Origin: Flagellimonas amoyensis
GTDB lineage: Bacteria > Bacteroidota > Bacteroidia > Flavobacteriales > Flavobacteriaceae
NCBI RefSeq assembly: GCF_003058265.1
Contig: NZ_QBUK01000010.1
Location: forward strand, 124,001 to 188,000
Length of the DNA stretch: 64,000 nt
Reading direction: 5' to 3'
A program made the position numbers and the translations under genes. Positions 35,148 through 43,191 of the stretch are shown here, piece by piece. Within the stretch, counting starts at the first letter, position 1. Each line of letters starts with the position of its first letter. A model generated the notes under the pieces. It worked only from the letters and a program-made list of their open reading frames with translations, searched no databases and was not told the DNA's origin.

Positions 35148-35801
35148 ATGCTAAATAAGGAAGGAATAGCAAAACGAATCGCAAAAGAAGTCAAGGACGG
35201 CTATTATGTGAACTTGGGGATAGGTATTCCCACCTTGGTGGCCAATTTTGTAAGGGACGACATCAGTGTGGAGTTCCAGAGTGAGAACGGGGTATTGGGA
35301 ATGGGCCCGTTTCCGTATGAGGGCGAAGAAGATGCCGATATCATCAATGCGGGAAAACAGACCATTACCACCCTTCCCGGGGCCTCCTTTTTTGATTCGG
35401 CCCTAAGCTTTGGGATGATCCGTGGCAAGCACGTGCACCTTACCATTTTGGGTGCGATGGAAGTGGCCGAGAACGGTGACATTGCCAATTGGAAGATTCC
35501 AGGTAAAATGGTGAAGGGCATGGGCGGTGCGATGGACCTTGTGGCCTCTGCCGAAAACATCATCGTCGCCATGATGCACACCAATAGGGAAGGGGAGTCC
35601 AAACTCCTAAAACGATGCACACTGCCTCTGACGGGTGTAGGCTGCGTAAAGAAAATCGTGACCAACCTGGCCGTGTTGGAAGTCGTTCCGGAAGGCTTCA
35701 AGCTATTGGAAAGGGCTCCTGGAATCTCCGTGGAGGAAATAGAAGCGGCCACCGAGGGCAATCTTATTGTGGAAGGAGAAATCCTCGAAATGAATATTTA
35801 G
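35148..35801 (+). CDS. scoB: 3-oxoacid CoA-transferase subunit B
   Basis: A 217-residue CoA-transferase beta subunit. The catalytic glutamate that forms the CoA thioester lies in FQSENGVLGMGPFP; the N-terminal GIPTLVANF and MGGAMDL glycine-rich segments are family-typical. Works with ScoA in ketone-body or branched-chain acid use. Confidence 0.94.
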   Translation: MLNKEGIAKRIAKEVKDGYYVNLGIGIPTLVANFVRDDISVEFQSENGVLGMGPFPYEGEEDADIINAGKQTITTLPGASFFDSALSFGMIRGKHVHLTILGAMEVAENGDIANWKIPGKMVKGMGGAMDLVASAENIIVAMMHTNREGESKLLKRCTLPLTGVGCVKKIVTNLAVLEVVPEGFKLLERAPGISVEEIEAATEGNLIVEGEILEMNI

Positions 35802-35856
35802 CAATTATGTTTGATTTTTTTACAACATATTAAAACCATTACACAACAATAGTTTT

Positions 35857-35884
35857 AAATTGCCGTTTATCGGATTTATATTTG
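35857..35884 (+). promoter_or_regulatory. Promoter of the 35-codon gene
   Basis: TATATTTG at 35877–35884 matches TAnnTTTG exactly; the -33 region is T-rich (TTTTAAATTG) but lacks an ideal TTG at best spacing. The predicted start is about 42 bases before ATG 35933. Confidence 0.6.
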
Positions 35885-35932
35885 GTTATATCGATTATTT
35901 GACCCAAATTAAACCATTAAAACCAAACAACC

Positions 35933-36040
35933 ATGGCATTCAAAATTACCCACAGAGCAATGGACGAGAATGTCCAAGTCTACAGAAACGATTTTTTTAC
36001 AGGATTCATGCTTTTGATCAAAAAGCTTTTTATGCTGTAG
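35933..36040 (+). CDS. Short unknown peptide gene with own promoter and terminator
   Basis: ATG 35933 to TAG gives a 35-residue peptide. The N-terminal half is polar (MAFKITHRAMDENVQVYRND) and the C-terminal half is hydrophobic and basic (FFTGFMLLIKKLFML), so it could associate with the membrane. A consensus promoter lies 49 bases upstream and a strong terminator 24 bases downstream, with nothing else in between, which is the reason for calling it a gene. No recognisable family; a type I toxin, a leader or a regulatory small protein are all possible. Confidence 0.6.
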   Translation: MAFKITHRAMDENVQVYRNDFFTGFMLLIKKLFML

Positions 36041-36063
36041 TTCAGTATCCCCCTGAAAAACTT

Positions 36064-36094
36064 GGAGCCGACATTTGTCCGGCTCTTTTTTTTT
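36064..36094 (+). terminator. Terminator of the 35-codon gene
   Basis: Stem GAGCCG/CGGCTC with a 9-base loop followed by nine T. It lies just before the convergent HTH gene. Confidence 0.88.
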
Positions 36095-36131
36095 GCCCTA
36101 ATTTTTGAAGGCTTCCAACGGCACTTTTCGC

Positions 36132-36452
36132 CTATACCTTTAGCAAACTGCCCAAAACCAGAGAGTCCCCTTCCACACGCAGTTTGTGGGCAATCGAGTT
36201 TTCAAAGGCCGCATGGATGAGCAGCGCAATGGCCTGGGCATTTGTCTTGGTCAAACTGTTGGTGCGATAGACTACATCGCGAATCGTGGAGAAGCTCACA
36301 TTGCTGCGGATCGCAATATTGGCATAGTCGTTTTTGGTAACATTCCTGCGAAGGATTTCCGATAGCCGTTCACTGATCGGTTTTCCATAATCTTCTGGTG
36401 AAAAGATGTCATCGCTCTTGATGACAAAGCCTGCATTTTTGATTGAGCCCAT
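36132..36452 (-). CDS. Small helix-turn-helix protein
   Basis: A 106-residue protein. The middle (residues ~35–75) reads as a helix-turn-helix: DYANIAIRSNVSFSTIRDVVYRTNSLTKTNAQAI, comparable to XRE-type domains, and the C-terminus is LRVEGDSLVLGSLL. It is divergent from the CI/LexA-like regulator at 36597, which suggests a regulatory pair. No closer assignment is made. Confidence 0.65.
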   Translation of the reverse strand: MGSIKNAGFVIKSDDIFSPEDYGKPISERLSEILRRNVTKNDYANIAIRSNVSFSTIRDVVYRTNSLTKTNAQAIALLIHAAFENSIAHKLRVEGDSLVLGSLLKV

Positions 36453-36484
36453 TGTAAAGGTTTTGTAGTCCGTTAATAAATATG

Positions 36485-36513
36485 TTGGGGTCAGATCCTA
36501 TTTTCTATATTTG
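36485..36513 (+). promoter_or_regulatory. Promoter of the CI/LexA-like regulator
   Basis: TTG (36485–36487), 18 bases, TATATTTG (36506–36513): a full Bacteroidota promoter. The leader of about 78 bases contains the operator-like repeats at 36561. Confidence 0.75.
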
Positions 36514-36560
36514 GCTTGTAACCCAATTACAGAAAGCGGTGAAATTGCTGCAGCTATATC

Positions 36561-36587
36561 ATATTGCGTAACAATATTGCACAATAT
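36561..36587. promoter_or_regulatory. Candidate operator: alternating ATATTG/CAATAT half-sites
   Basis: ATATTG at 36561, CAATAT at 36572, ATATTG at 36574 and CAATAT at 36582 form two overlapping inverted repeats (spacers of 5 and 2 bases), 10 bases before the regulator's ATG. Auto-repression by the regulator at 36597 is the simplest reading. Confidence 0.6.
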
Positions 36588-36596
36588 AATAATTAT

Positions 36597-37301
36597 ATGT
36601 ACACAATAAAGCAATTAAGGCGAAAAAAAGATATGAGCCAATCCCAATTGGCAGAAGAAATTGGCGTTAGCCTGCGTACCATACAGCTCTACGAAAGGAA
36701 AGATGCCAACATTCCCATAAAGAACCTCACCAAGATTGCTGAATTTTTTGATCTCACCATTGCCGAACTCTATCTCAACGAAGTGAACGACATGGGGGAG
36801 GCCTATACTAAAAAGCAACCTTTTACCAAACATGGCAGTGTGTTCTATCCATTGAGCCATGGAAAATATTTGGTCATGGCGCCCTTGGTACTTGTGGAAT
36901 GGAACAAAAAATACATCGAGAACCTCAAGGAGGATAGCGTGAAGAATCCCTTCCAAGCAGGGTTTATTGTCGATTTTTTGAACGAAGGGCCCCATCGGGT
37001 CTTTGAGGTGTCCGGCGACTCCATGAACGGCCCCACTCTGGATGCCATCCCCAATAAGGCCTTTGTGCTCGCATTGGAAACCAAAAAGGAAACCTTGACC
37101 AAGAACGATGAAAACCTATGGAACCGGCCCTACATTTTGGTCTGTTCGGATAGGATCATCTGCAAGCAGCTCATGGGTTTCAACAGACAAACGAATGCGT
37201 TGCAGTGTCATAACCTGAATACATCCCCCGAATATCAGGATTTTGAGGTTTCCATGGACGATGTGCTCCAGGTGTTCCGGATCATGAAAAAGCAGATTTG
37301 A
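36597..37301 (+). CDS. XRE-family regulator with S24 (LexA/CI-like) C-terminal domain
   Basis: ATG 36597 gives 234 residues; the TTG at 36564 would run through the operator. N-terminal HTH (residues ~4–60: LRRKKDMSQSQLAEEIGVSLRTIQLYER), then an S24 peptidase domain with the catalytic Ser in EVSGDSMNGPTL and a downstream Lys in DRIICKQL. Such proteins are CI-like repressors, often of SOS-linked or phage genes, that can self-cleave; cleavage needs an Ala/Cys-Gly site which is not obvious here. The end overlaps vsr (minus) by 20 bases. Confidence 0.85.
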   Translation: MYTIKQLRRKKDMSQSQLAEEIGVSLRTIQLYERKDANIPIKNLTKIAEFFDLTIAELYLNEVNDMGEAYTKKQPFTKHGSVFYPLSHGKYLVMAPLVLVEWNKKYIENLKEDSVKNPFQAGFIVDFLNEGPHRVFEVSGDSMNGPTLDAIPNKAFVLALETKKETLTKNDENLWNRPYILVCSDRIICKQLMGFNRQTNALQCHNLNTSPEYQDFEVSMDDVLQVFRIMKKQI

Positions 37302-37764
37302 CCCGCTCCAAGTGGGTGAGCACTTCTTCCAAACAACGGTCCAGGTCCTTTTTCACTTCGGTTTCCCAAAAGCGGAACACTTTATAGCCCTTTTCATCCA
37401 GGGCGTCGTTCACTTCCTCGTCCCGTTGGATGTTTCGCTCTATTTTTGCGATCCAAAATTCACGATTGGTCTTGATCTTATGCTTGCGTTCCTCCCAATT
37501 GTACCCGTGCCAGAATTCCCCATCGATAAAGATGACGGTCTTGTACTTTTTTAAGGCGATATCCGGCTTTCCTGTGAGTTTTTTATAATCGATACGGTAC
37601 CGATAGCCAGCCTCCCACAACGCTTTCCGAAAAGCCAATTCGGGTTTGGTGTTCTTGCCGCGGATCTTGCCCATGATCTTGGAACGCTCCGGCGTGGTAT
37701 AGAAGCCCGATTCTTCATTGAACCGAGGCACCTTGATACGTTCCTGTGAATATTTTTTGGGCAT
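37282..37764 (-). CDS. vsr: Very-short-patch repair endonuclease (Vsr)
   Basis: ATG 37764 gives 160 residues. The family core is TTPERSKIMGKIRGKNTKPELAFRKALW, the catalytic GKPDIALKKYKTVIFIDGEFWHGYNW and the C-terminal VFRFWETEV. Vsr nicks T:G mismatches that arise by deamination of 5-methylcytosine. No cytosine methyltransferase gene is adjacent, so this is an orphan. The long open frame upstream (to 38094) is antisense to sdhB. Confidence 0.9.
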   Translation of the reverse strand: MPKKYSQERIKVPRFNEESGFYTTPERSKIMGKIRGKNTKPELAFRKALWEAGYRYRIDYKKLTGKPDIALKKYKTVIFIDGEFWHGYNWEERKHKIKTNREFWIAKIERNIQRDEEVNDALDEKGYKVFRFWETEVKKDLDRCLEEVLTHLERVKSAFS

Positions 37765-37776
37765 ACCGTAAGATAA

Positions 37777-37811
37777 CAAAAAACCCAAACTCCAGCTGGA
37801 ATTTGGGTTTT
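37777..37811 (-). terminator. Terminator of the sdh operon
   Basis: AAAACCCAAA / TTTGGGTTTT with an inner TCCAGCTGGA palindrome, followed on the minus strand by TTTTTTG. It closes sdhB just before vsr. Confidence 0.92.
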
Positions 37812-37832
37812 GTATTTTGATATGGTGAACGC

Positions 37833-38579
37833 TTATCCCTTCAAAGAAGCGGATAGGTATTCGCGGTTCATACGGGCAATGTTGGTCAACGAAATGCCTT
37901 TGGGGCATTCCACTTCGCAAGCACCGGTATTGGTACAGTTTCCAAAGCCTTCGAGGTCCATTTGGCGCACCATGTTCTGCACACGCTCCACAGCTTCTAC
38001 CTGGCCTTGTGGCAACAGGGCGAACTGGGAAACCTTGGCAGAGGTAAAGAGCATGGCACTGGCATTCTTGCAAGCGGCCACACAGGCACCACAACCGATA
38101 CAGGTAGCGGCATCCATGGCTTCGTCCGCAGCATGCTTGTTTATCGGGATGGCATTTGCATCCACAGTGTTCCCAGAGGTGTTCACGGAAATATAACCGC
38201 CGGCCTGTTGGATGCGGTCAAAAGCACTTCGGTCCACGATCAAGTCCTTGATCACCGGGAATGCCTTTGCACGGAACGGTTCAATTACAATGGTGTCCCC
38301 ATCGTTGAACTTGCGCATGTGCAACTGGCACGTGGTCACCAATCTATCGGGGCCGTGTGGTTCTCCATTAATCTGTAGCGAACAGGTTCCGCAGATACCT
38401 TCCCTACAATCATGGTCAAATTCAACGGGCTCCTCTCCTTTGGAAACGAGTTCTTCGTTCAGGATGTCTAGCATTTCCAAGAAAGACATGTCCCCTTCAA
38501 CACCGTCAAGGGTATAATCCACTATTTTTCCTGCTGAGGATGCGTCTTTCTGACGCCATATTTTTAAATGTAGCTTCAT
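37833..38579 (-). CDS. sdhB: Succinate dehydrogenase iron-sulfur subunit
   Basis: A 248-residue subunit. Plant-type ferredoxin Cys cluster CREGICGTC (with a fourth Cys at TCQLHM) for [2Fe-2S]; C-terminal [14 protein letters not shown] and [14 protein letters not shown] for [4Fe-4S] and [3Fe-4S]. It passes electrons from FAD in SdhA to the cytochrome b subunit. It is the last sdh gene and is separated from sdhA by an inserted four-helix-bundle gene. Confidence 0.96.
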   Translation of the reverse strand: MKLHLKIWRQKDASSAGKIVDYTLDGVEGDMSFLEMLDILNEELVSKGEEPVEFDHDCREGICGTCSLQINGEPHGPDRLVTTCQLHMRKFNDGDTIVIEPFRAKAFPVIKDLIVDRSAFDRIQQAGGYISVNTSGNTVDANAIPINKHAADEAMDAATCIGCGACVAACKNASAMLFTSAKVSQFALLPQGQVEAVERVQNMVRQMDLEGFGNCTNTGACEVECPKGISLTNIARMNREYLSASLKG

Positions 38580-38589
38580 TGCTTTGCTA

Positions 38590-38621
38590 GTTATTAAGTT
38601 AATCGGTTATTGGTGTAAACC
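38590..38621 (+). repeat. Octamer array at the sdhB-side end of the sdh four-helix-bundle cassette
   Basis: Consecutive 8-mers GTTATTAA, GTTAATCG, GTTATTGG, then TGTAAACC, abutting the stop codon of the inserted gene. The inverted partner array is at 39015–39054. Confidence 0.75.
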
Positions 38622-38999
38622 TCAATTGAGTTTGGCATCCTTTAGATATTTGATATAACCGTTTAATATTTTTAATGTTCTATTGTGCAATTCTCTAAAA
38701 CCATCAAGTTTTTCAACTGTGATATAGGCTTCGTCCATTGCTATGATGACATGATCCAGGGTTTCGTTCAATGAGCCTCTTGCCATACGGCAGAACTGTA
38801 TATTCTCTTGATAATTGAACCTTCCAAATCCTTCCGCTATATTGTTTCCAACTGAACGGGATGAACGTTTGATTTGACTTATAAGTTCAAACTTTTCATG
38901 ATTTGGCAATAAAGGGATAATCTCATCTTTGATATAGTTTCGAAGAATCCTGGATTCTTTCCAACAAGCCAATTCTTCGAAAGATTTGAAACTTCCCAC
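38622..38999 (-). CDS. Four-helix-bundle protein (S23/Avd-like) inserted between sdhA and sdhB
   Basis: A 125-residue protein from GTG 38999, of the same family as the atp-operon insert (6542). The signature is KRSSRSVGNNIAEGFGRF (residues ~44–61), with an unbroken S-x-G-x-N-x-x-E-G, and four amphipathic helices. The two copies share only the family signature, so they are not a recent duplication. It lies on the operon strand with sdhA upstream and sdhB downstream and is bracketed by inverted 8-mer arrays. Confidence 0.9.
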   Translation of the reverse strand: MGSFKSFEELACWKESRILRNYIKDEIIPLLPNHEKFELISQIKRSSRSVGNNIAEGFGRFNYQENIQFCRMARGSLNETLDHVIIAMDEAYITVEKLDGFRELHNRTLKILNGYIKYLKDAKLN

Positions 39000-39014
39000 T
39001 ATGTTTTATCGATG

Positions 39015-39054
39015 TTCAATTACCAATAACTCAATAACCTAGTAACCCAATAAT
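39015..39054 (-). repeat. Octamer array at the sdhA-side end of the sdh four-helix-bundle cassette
   Basis: On the minus strand: ATTATTGG, GTTACTAG, GTTATTGA, GTTATTGG, TAATTGAA. The first 8-mer touches the sdhA stop codon. It is the inverted counterpart of 38590–38621, sharing GTTATTGG exactly. Confidence 0.78.
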
Positions 39055-41057
39055 TATTTATAAGATCGTGTCTTCAGTTCAATATTTTCGTACACCAAAT
39101 CCTCTTTGTGCAATTCGGCATCTTTAGGCTCGCCCTTGTACTCCCAAGCAGCCACATATTTAAAGTTCTCATCATCACGGAGCGCTTCGCCTTCCTCGGT
39201 CTGGTACTCTTCACGGAAATGTCCTCCACACGATTCCTTTCGGTGCAGGGCATCCTTGGCAAAAAGTTCGCCCAGTTCCAAGAAATCGGCAACCCTTCCT
39301 GCTTTTTCCAATTCTTGGTTTTTGCTCTCGATGGTTCCGGTGACCTTTACATTTTCCCAGAAATCCTTGCGCAGTTCCGCAATCTCCTTGATGGCTTCTT
39401 CCAATCCTTTGGCATTACGGGCCATACCACATTTGTTCCACATGATCTTGCCCAGTTTTTTGTGGTAATAGTCCACAGAGTGGATACCTGTACCTCCCAT
39501 CAATTTTGCCATACGGTCCCGGACTTGTTTTTCAGCCTCTTCAAATTCCTTGGAATCGGTCGGTATTTTGCCGGTCCTAATGTCCTTGGACAGATAATCC
39601 CCAATGGTGTAGGGCAGTACAAAATAGCCATCGGCCAAGCCTTGCATCAGTGCTGAGGCTCCCAAACGGTTGGCCCCGTGATCGCTAAAGTTGGCCTCTC
39701 CGGCAGCATAGCAACCGGGGATGGTGGTCTGTAGGTTATAATCTACCCAAAGTCCGCCCATGGTGTAGTGCACCGCGGGATAGATTTTCATTGGGGTCTT
39801 ATATGGATCTTCATCTACAATTTTCTCGTACATCTGGAAGAGGTTTCCGTATTTGGCCTCAACGACTTCCTCACCCAATTTGATTATGGTGGCCTCATCG
39901 GCATCCTTGATGCCCGAAGTCAGTGCCTTCTCTTTCCCGTACCGTTTGATTGCCGATGCGAAATCCAAGAATACCGCTTCACCGGTCTTGTTCACGCCAA
40001 ATCCGGCATCACAACGTTCCTTGGCGGCCCTAGAGGCCACATCACGGGGCACTAGGTTACCAAAGGCAGGATATCTTCTTTCCAAATAATAATCACGGTC
40101 TTCCTCGGCAATCTGCGTGGGCTTTAATTTTCCTTCGCGGATGGCCACGGCATCTTCCATTTTCTTCGGCACCCAGATTCGTCCATCGTTACGGAGCGAT
40201 TCGGACATCAAGGTCAATTTGGATTGATGCTCCCCAGAGACGGGAATACAGGTGGGGTGGATCTGGGTGTAGCAAGGATTGGCAAAAAAGGCCCCTTTGC
40301 GGTGTGCCCTCCATGCAGCCATTACATTGCTTCCCATGGCATTGGTGGAAAGGAAGAACACGTTTCCGTACCCTCCTGTGGCCAAAACCACGGCGTGGGC
40401 ACTGTGCCGTTCAATTTTTCCGCTGACCAGGTCACGGGCAATGATTCCCCGGGCCTTGCCATCCACCAAAACCAAATCCATCATCTCATGACGGGTATAG
40501 GATTTGATCTTGCCACGGTTGATTTGTCGGTTCATAGCGGAGTAGGCCCCCAACAACAATTGCTGGCCTGTCTGTCCCTTGGCATAAAAAGTCCTGGAAA
40601 CCAAAACCCCTCCAAAGGAGCGGTTGTCCAAAAGCCCTCCGTATTCGCGGGCAAAAGGGACTCCTTGTGCCACACATTGGTCAATGATGTTTCCGGATAC
40701 CTCGGCCAAACGGTAGACGTTGGCCTCACGGGAGCGGTAATCCCCTCCTTTGATGGTATCGTAGAAAAGGCGATAGTTACTGTCGCCATCCCCTTGATAA
40801 TTTTTCGCTGCGTTGATTCCTCCTTGGGCGGCAATGGAGTGCGCCCTACGAGGTGAATCTTGATAACAGAACGTCTTTACGTTATAGCCCAACTCGGCCA
40901 GGGTGGCTGCTGCGGCACCTCCCGCCAACCCTGTACCCACAACAATGACATCGATGTTCCTTTTGTTGGCGGGGTTTACCAGGTTGATATCGTTTTTATG
41001 TTTGGTCCATTTGTCGGCCAAAGGCCCAGATGGAACTTTTGAATCCAATATGCCCAT
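39054..41057 (-). CDS. sdhA: Succinate dehydrogenase flavoprotein subunit
   Basis: A 667-residue flavoprotein that oxidises succinate to fumarate. FAD-binding [17 protein letters not shown] (N-terminus), the His attaching FAD in [15 protein letters not shown], and the active-site Arg/His region [15 protein letters not shown] and later [14 protein letters not shown]. Length and order fit the ~650–670-residue type of Bacteroidota. Confidence 0.97.
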   Translation of the reverse strand: MGILDSKVPSGPLADKWTKHKNDINLVNPANKRNIDVIVVGTGLAGGAAAATLAELGYNVKTFCYQDSPRRAHSIAAQGGINAAKNYQGDGDSNYRLFYDTIKGGDYRSREANVYRLAEVSGNIIDQCVAQGVPFAREYGGLLDNRSFGGVLVSRTFYAKGQTGQQLLLGAYSAMNRQINRGKIKSYTRHEMMDLVLVDGKARGIIARDLVSGKIERHSAHAVVLATGGYGNVFFLSTNAMGSNVMAAWRAHRKGAFFANPCYTQIHPTCIPVSGEHQSKLTLMSESLRNDGRIWVPKKMEDAVAIREGKLKPTQIAEEDRDYYLERRYPAFGNLVPRDVASRAAKERCDAGFGVNKTGEAVFLDFASAIKRYGKEKALTSGIKDADEATIIKLGEEVVEAKYGNLFQMYEKIVDEDPYKTPMKIYPAVHYTMGGLWVDYNLQTTIPGCYAAGEANFSDHGANRLGASALMQGLADGYFVLPYTIGDYLSKDIRTGKIPTDSKEFEEAEKQVRDRMAKLMGGTGIHSVDYYHKKLGKIMWNKCGMARNAKGLEEAIKEIAELRKDFWENVKVTGTIESKNQELEKAGRVADFLELGELFAKDALHRKESCGGHFREEYQTEEGEALRDDENFKYVAAWEYKGEPKDAELHKEDLVYENIELKTRSYK

Positions 41058-41059
41058 AC

Positions 41060-41728
41060 TTAATGTGTTATTGGGTTAAGGTGGTGATACAGGGCGATGA
41101 AAGCAAAGCCCAATGGAATGACCACCGAGAATATTTTAGTGAACGTCTTTACGGCCGGGGTGTACTTGTTGTTCCAACCCATGGTCTGGAAGGAAGAGGA
41201 GAACCCGTGCCATAAGTGAAGGGCCAACAGGAAGAAGGCCACTACGTAGATAATGGTCCTCCAAGCCGGGGCAAACTTCTCCACGGTTTCATGGTAGTAG
41301 CGCGTAGGGTCTTCGGGAGACACCTCGATGTACTTGTAGGCCATCTCATGTACCCAAAAATCATAGAAGTGGAGCGCCAAGAAGGCAAGGATCACCAATC
41401 CGGAATAGATCATGTTCCTGGATACCCAAGGGGCATTGGCACTGCCCTTGTACTTCACATAACTGCCGCCCCTTGCCTTTTTGTTCTTGATTTCCAAGGC
41501 AAAGCCCATGGCAAAGTGCACGATCACCCCAGCAATCAAAATGGGCTGTAGTACAAATTGGACCAAGGGGTTGTACCCCATAAAGTGCGACCAAGAATTG
41601 AAAGTGTCAGGGTCAATGACCGAGGTGATGTTAATGGTAAAATGTTGTGTAAGAAAAACAACCAAAAAAAGACCCGAAAGTGCCATTACCACTTTGCGGG
41701 CAATTGAAGATTTTATCAATCCACTCAT
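41060..41728 (-). CDS. sdhC: Succinate dehydrogenase cytochrome b subunit
   Basis: The start is ATG 41728 (222 residues); the longer frame is upstream of the promoter. Five membrane helices are expected, with haem-ligand His candidates in [18 protein letters not shown] and [12 protein letters not shown]. It is the single membrane anchor of the B-type (two-haem) enzyme, as usual in Bacteroidota. First gene of the sdhCAB operon, from the promoter at 41746. Confidence 0.94.
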   Translation of the reverse strand: MSGLIKSSIARKVVMALSGLFLVVFLTQHFTINITSVIDPDTFNSWSHFMGYNPLVQFVLQPILIAGVIVHFAMGFALEIKNKKARGGSYVKYKGSANAPWVSRNMIYSGLVILAFLALHFYDFWVHEMAYKYIEVSPEDPTRYYHETVEKFAPAWRTIIYVVAFFLLALHLWHGFSSSFQTMGWNNKYTPAVKTFTKIFSVVIPLGFAFIALYHHLNPITH

Positions 41729-41745
41729 TAGTGCTGGTTTTGAGA

Positions 41746-41776
41746 CAAATTTACGGCACGATCGAGTTTTTAACAA
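41746..41776 (-). promoter_or_regulatory. Promoter of the sdh operon
   Basis: On the minus strand TTG (41776–41774), 20 bases, then TAAATTTG (41753–41746). Leader about 12 bases to ATG 41728. Confidence 0.82.
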
Positions 41777-41841
41777 GCAATAAACTGCACGAAACCTCTT
41801 ATTTAGAAACGTTTTAAGGAAAGGACAGGTCCGTGAAAATC

Positions 41842-41863
41842 AAAAAAAGCCCCTAAGGGGCTT
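41842..41863 (-). terminator. Terminator of the SIMPL-domain gene
   Basis: Stem AAGCCCC/GGGGCTT with a 3-base loop; on the minus strand it is followed by seven T. Confidence 0.85.
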
Positions 41864-41907
41864 ATACAATTAAGTTTTCAATAGTTAAATGTAGTAGAAT
41901 CAGCTAC

Positions 41908-42525
41908 TTATTTGGTCGCAAAGACCACCTGAAGGGTGTACACATATTCACCGACAGGACGGTCGTAGTAGATGGAGGTCTCTATTTGTTTTCCTGTAAA
42001 CTGGTTGTCCTCCACAACTTCAATGGGTCCAAGTTGCTTCCCTAGGGCCAATGCTATGGCGGTGGCCTTGGCGGTGGCATCCTTTAGTGCCATTTCACTG
42101 ATAGATCTTGCCTCATCGGGGTCGATTTCCAAAATGGCAATGGCGTTCAAGCGTTGTATGCCCAACGATTTTATTCCCAGAAAGGTCCTCATTCTTTCTG
42201 CTGAGGTCGTGGTGAACTCATACACGGCACCTTCCTTGTCATACCCCATGGTCTCAAAACCAAATTCGTAAGGGGTCTCTTTGATCTCGTTCCAAGCGAA
42301 TCCATGTGATTCCAAGGCCTTTTTGTAGTTGGATTTTAACTGCTCCAGGTCTATGCCATCGGTGGCGTAGCTGGCAAATGCAGAACTTAGGGAAACAGTG
42401 GCCTTGTAGGTGGGGGATGGGTCTATATGGACGGCCTTTGCACTCACTTTGATGGTGGTGTTTTTCTCTTGGGCCATACCCATCAATGGCAAAAAGGCCA
42501 ATAGGATGTATGCTATCGATTTCAT
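41908..42525 (-). CDS. SIMPL-domain (DUF541) exported protein
   Basis: A 205-residue protein with a signal peptide (MKSIAYILLAFLPLMGMAQ) and a SIMPL domain: TTIKVSAKAVHIDPSPTYKATVSLSSA and the C-terminal YDRPVGEYVYTLQVVFA. Family members are periplasmic or outer-membrane oligomers of uncertain function. It follows the collagen-like genes on the same strand but a terminator separates them. Confidence 0.88.
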   Translation of the reverse strand: MKSIAYILLAFLPLMGMAQEKNTTIKVSAKAVHIDPSPTYKATVSLSSAFASYATDGIDLEQLKSNYKKALESHGFAWNEIKETPYEFGFETMGYDKEGAVYEFTTTSAERMRTFLGIKSLGIQRLNAIAILEIDPDEARSISEMALKDATAKATAIALALGKQLGPIEVVEDNQFTGKQIETSIYYDRPVGEYVYTLQVVFATK

Positions 42526-42534
42526 GATCGTGGT

Positions 42535-42566
42535 GTTAAAAGAACCCCGGCCTGGAATGGTCGGGG
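42535..42566 (-). terminator. Terminator of the collagen-like gene pair
   Basis: CCCCGGCC/GGTCGGGG stem (one wobble, 6-base loop) followed on the minus strand by TTCTTTT. Confidence 0.75.
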
Positions 42567-42575
42567 TGGTGGGTT

Positions 42576-43139
42576 TTATTCTGGAATGTTGAAATGGGCC
42601 ACGATCTCTTCGTAGCTCATTTGGGAATAGTCAGTAGCCATCTTACCTGCCGCAGGGATCCCACCGGGAATGATGACGTAACGGTAATCATCATAAAGGG
42701 GAATCTCAATATCCGAACCATCAATGGAAGCAATCCTAATGACAATATTTTGGTTCAAGTCATTGATTGAAAAATCATAATGTTGCATGCGTAGGCCATA
42801 AAGCGATTTGGGCAATGGATCGATAGTGGTATAGATAGAAGTATATCTGCCATATACCGCAATGAAACCATTTGCCTTCACTTCATCCGTTAGTGCTTCC
42901 ACATTCGGGATGCTGAAGGAGGCATTGATGTCCGCAATAGGGGATTCAAAACCGGAAGGAATCCAATCCGAATAGATCACGTTGGCGGTTCCGGTTTCCC
43001 CCTGCTCGCCTTGCGGGCCTTCAGGTCCTTGCTCCCCTTGAATGCCCTGGGGGCCAATGGCACCGTCCTCCCCATCATCGCCAGAGCAGGCCAGGAAGAT
43101 GGTTGCCAACAAGCCCAATAAGAAGATTTGACTTTTCAT
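42576..43139 (-). CDS. Collagen-like lipoprotein, copy 2
   Basis: ATG 43139 gives 187 residues with a lipoprotein signal (lipobox FLAC, residue ~16). Residues ~19–48 are Gly-X-Y triplets (starting DGEDGAIGPQG). The C-terminal ~135 residues form a conserved globular domain with YRYVIIPGG and end MSYEEIVAHFNIPE. It is a paralogue of the gene just upstream (43192–43803), sharing the NVxYSDWx motif after the triplets. Surface-exposed lipoproteins of this kind may be stalked adhesins or ligand binders; function unknown. Confidence 0.82.
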   Translation of the reverse strand: MKSQIFLLGLLATIFLACSGDDGEDGAIGPQGIQGEQGPEGPQGEQGETGTANVIYSDWIPSGFESPIADINASFSIPNVEALTDEVKANGFIAVYGRYTSIYTTIDPLPKSLYGLRMQHYDFSINDLNQNIVIRIASIDGSDIEIPLYDDYRYVIIPGGIPAAGKMATDYSQMSYEEIVAHFNIPE

Positions 43140-43191
43140 GTGTTTCAATTTTAAGTGTTGATAGTTGGGGGAACTTGGGCTATCTAGGATG

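Noticed and set aside
35860..36108. An 82-codon plus frame over the 35-codon gene.
   Set aside because: It lacks an ATG, spans the promoter and the terminator, and overlaps the better-supported frame starting at 35933.
37765..38094. N-terminal extension of Vsr to 38094.
   Set aside because: That part is antisense to sdhB and the sdh terminator; Vsr homology starts at ATG 37764.
38590..39054. A CRISPR array, because of short tandem units.
   Set aside because: Units are 8 bases, degenerate and without spacers.
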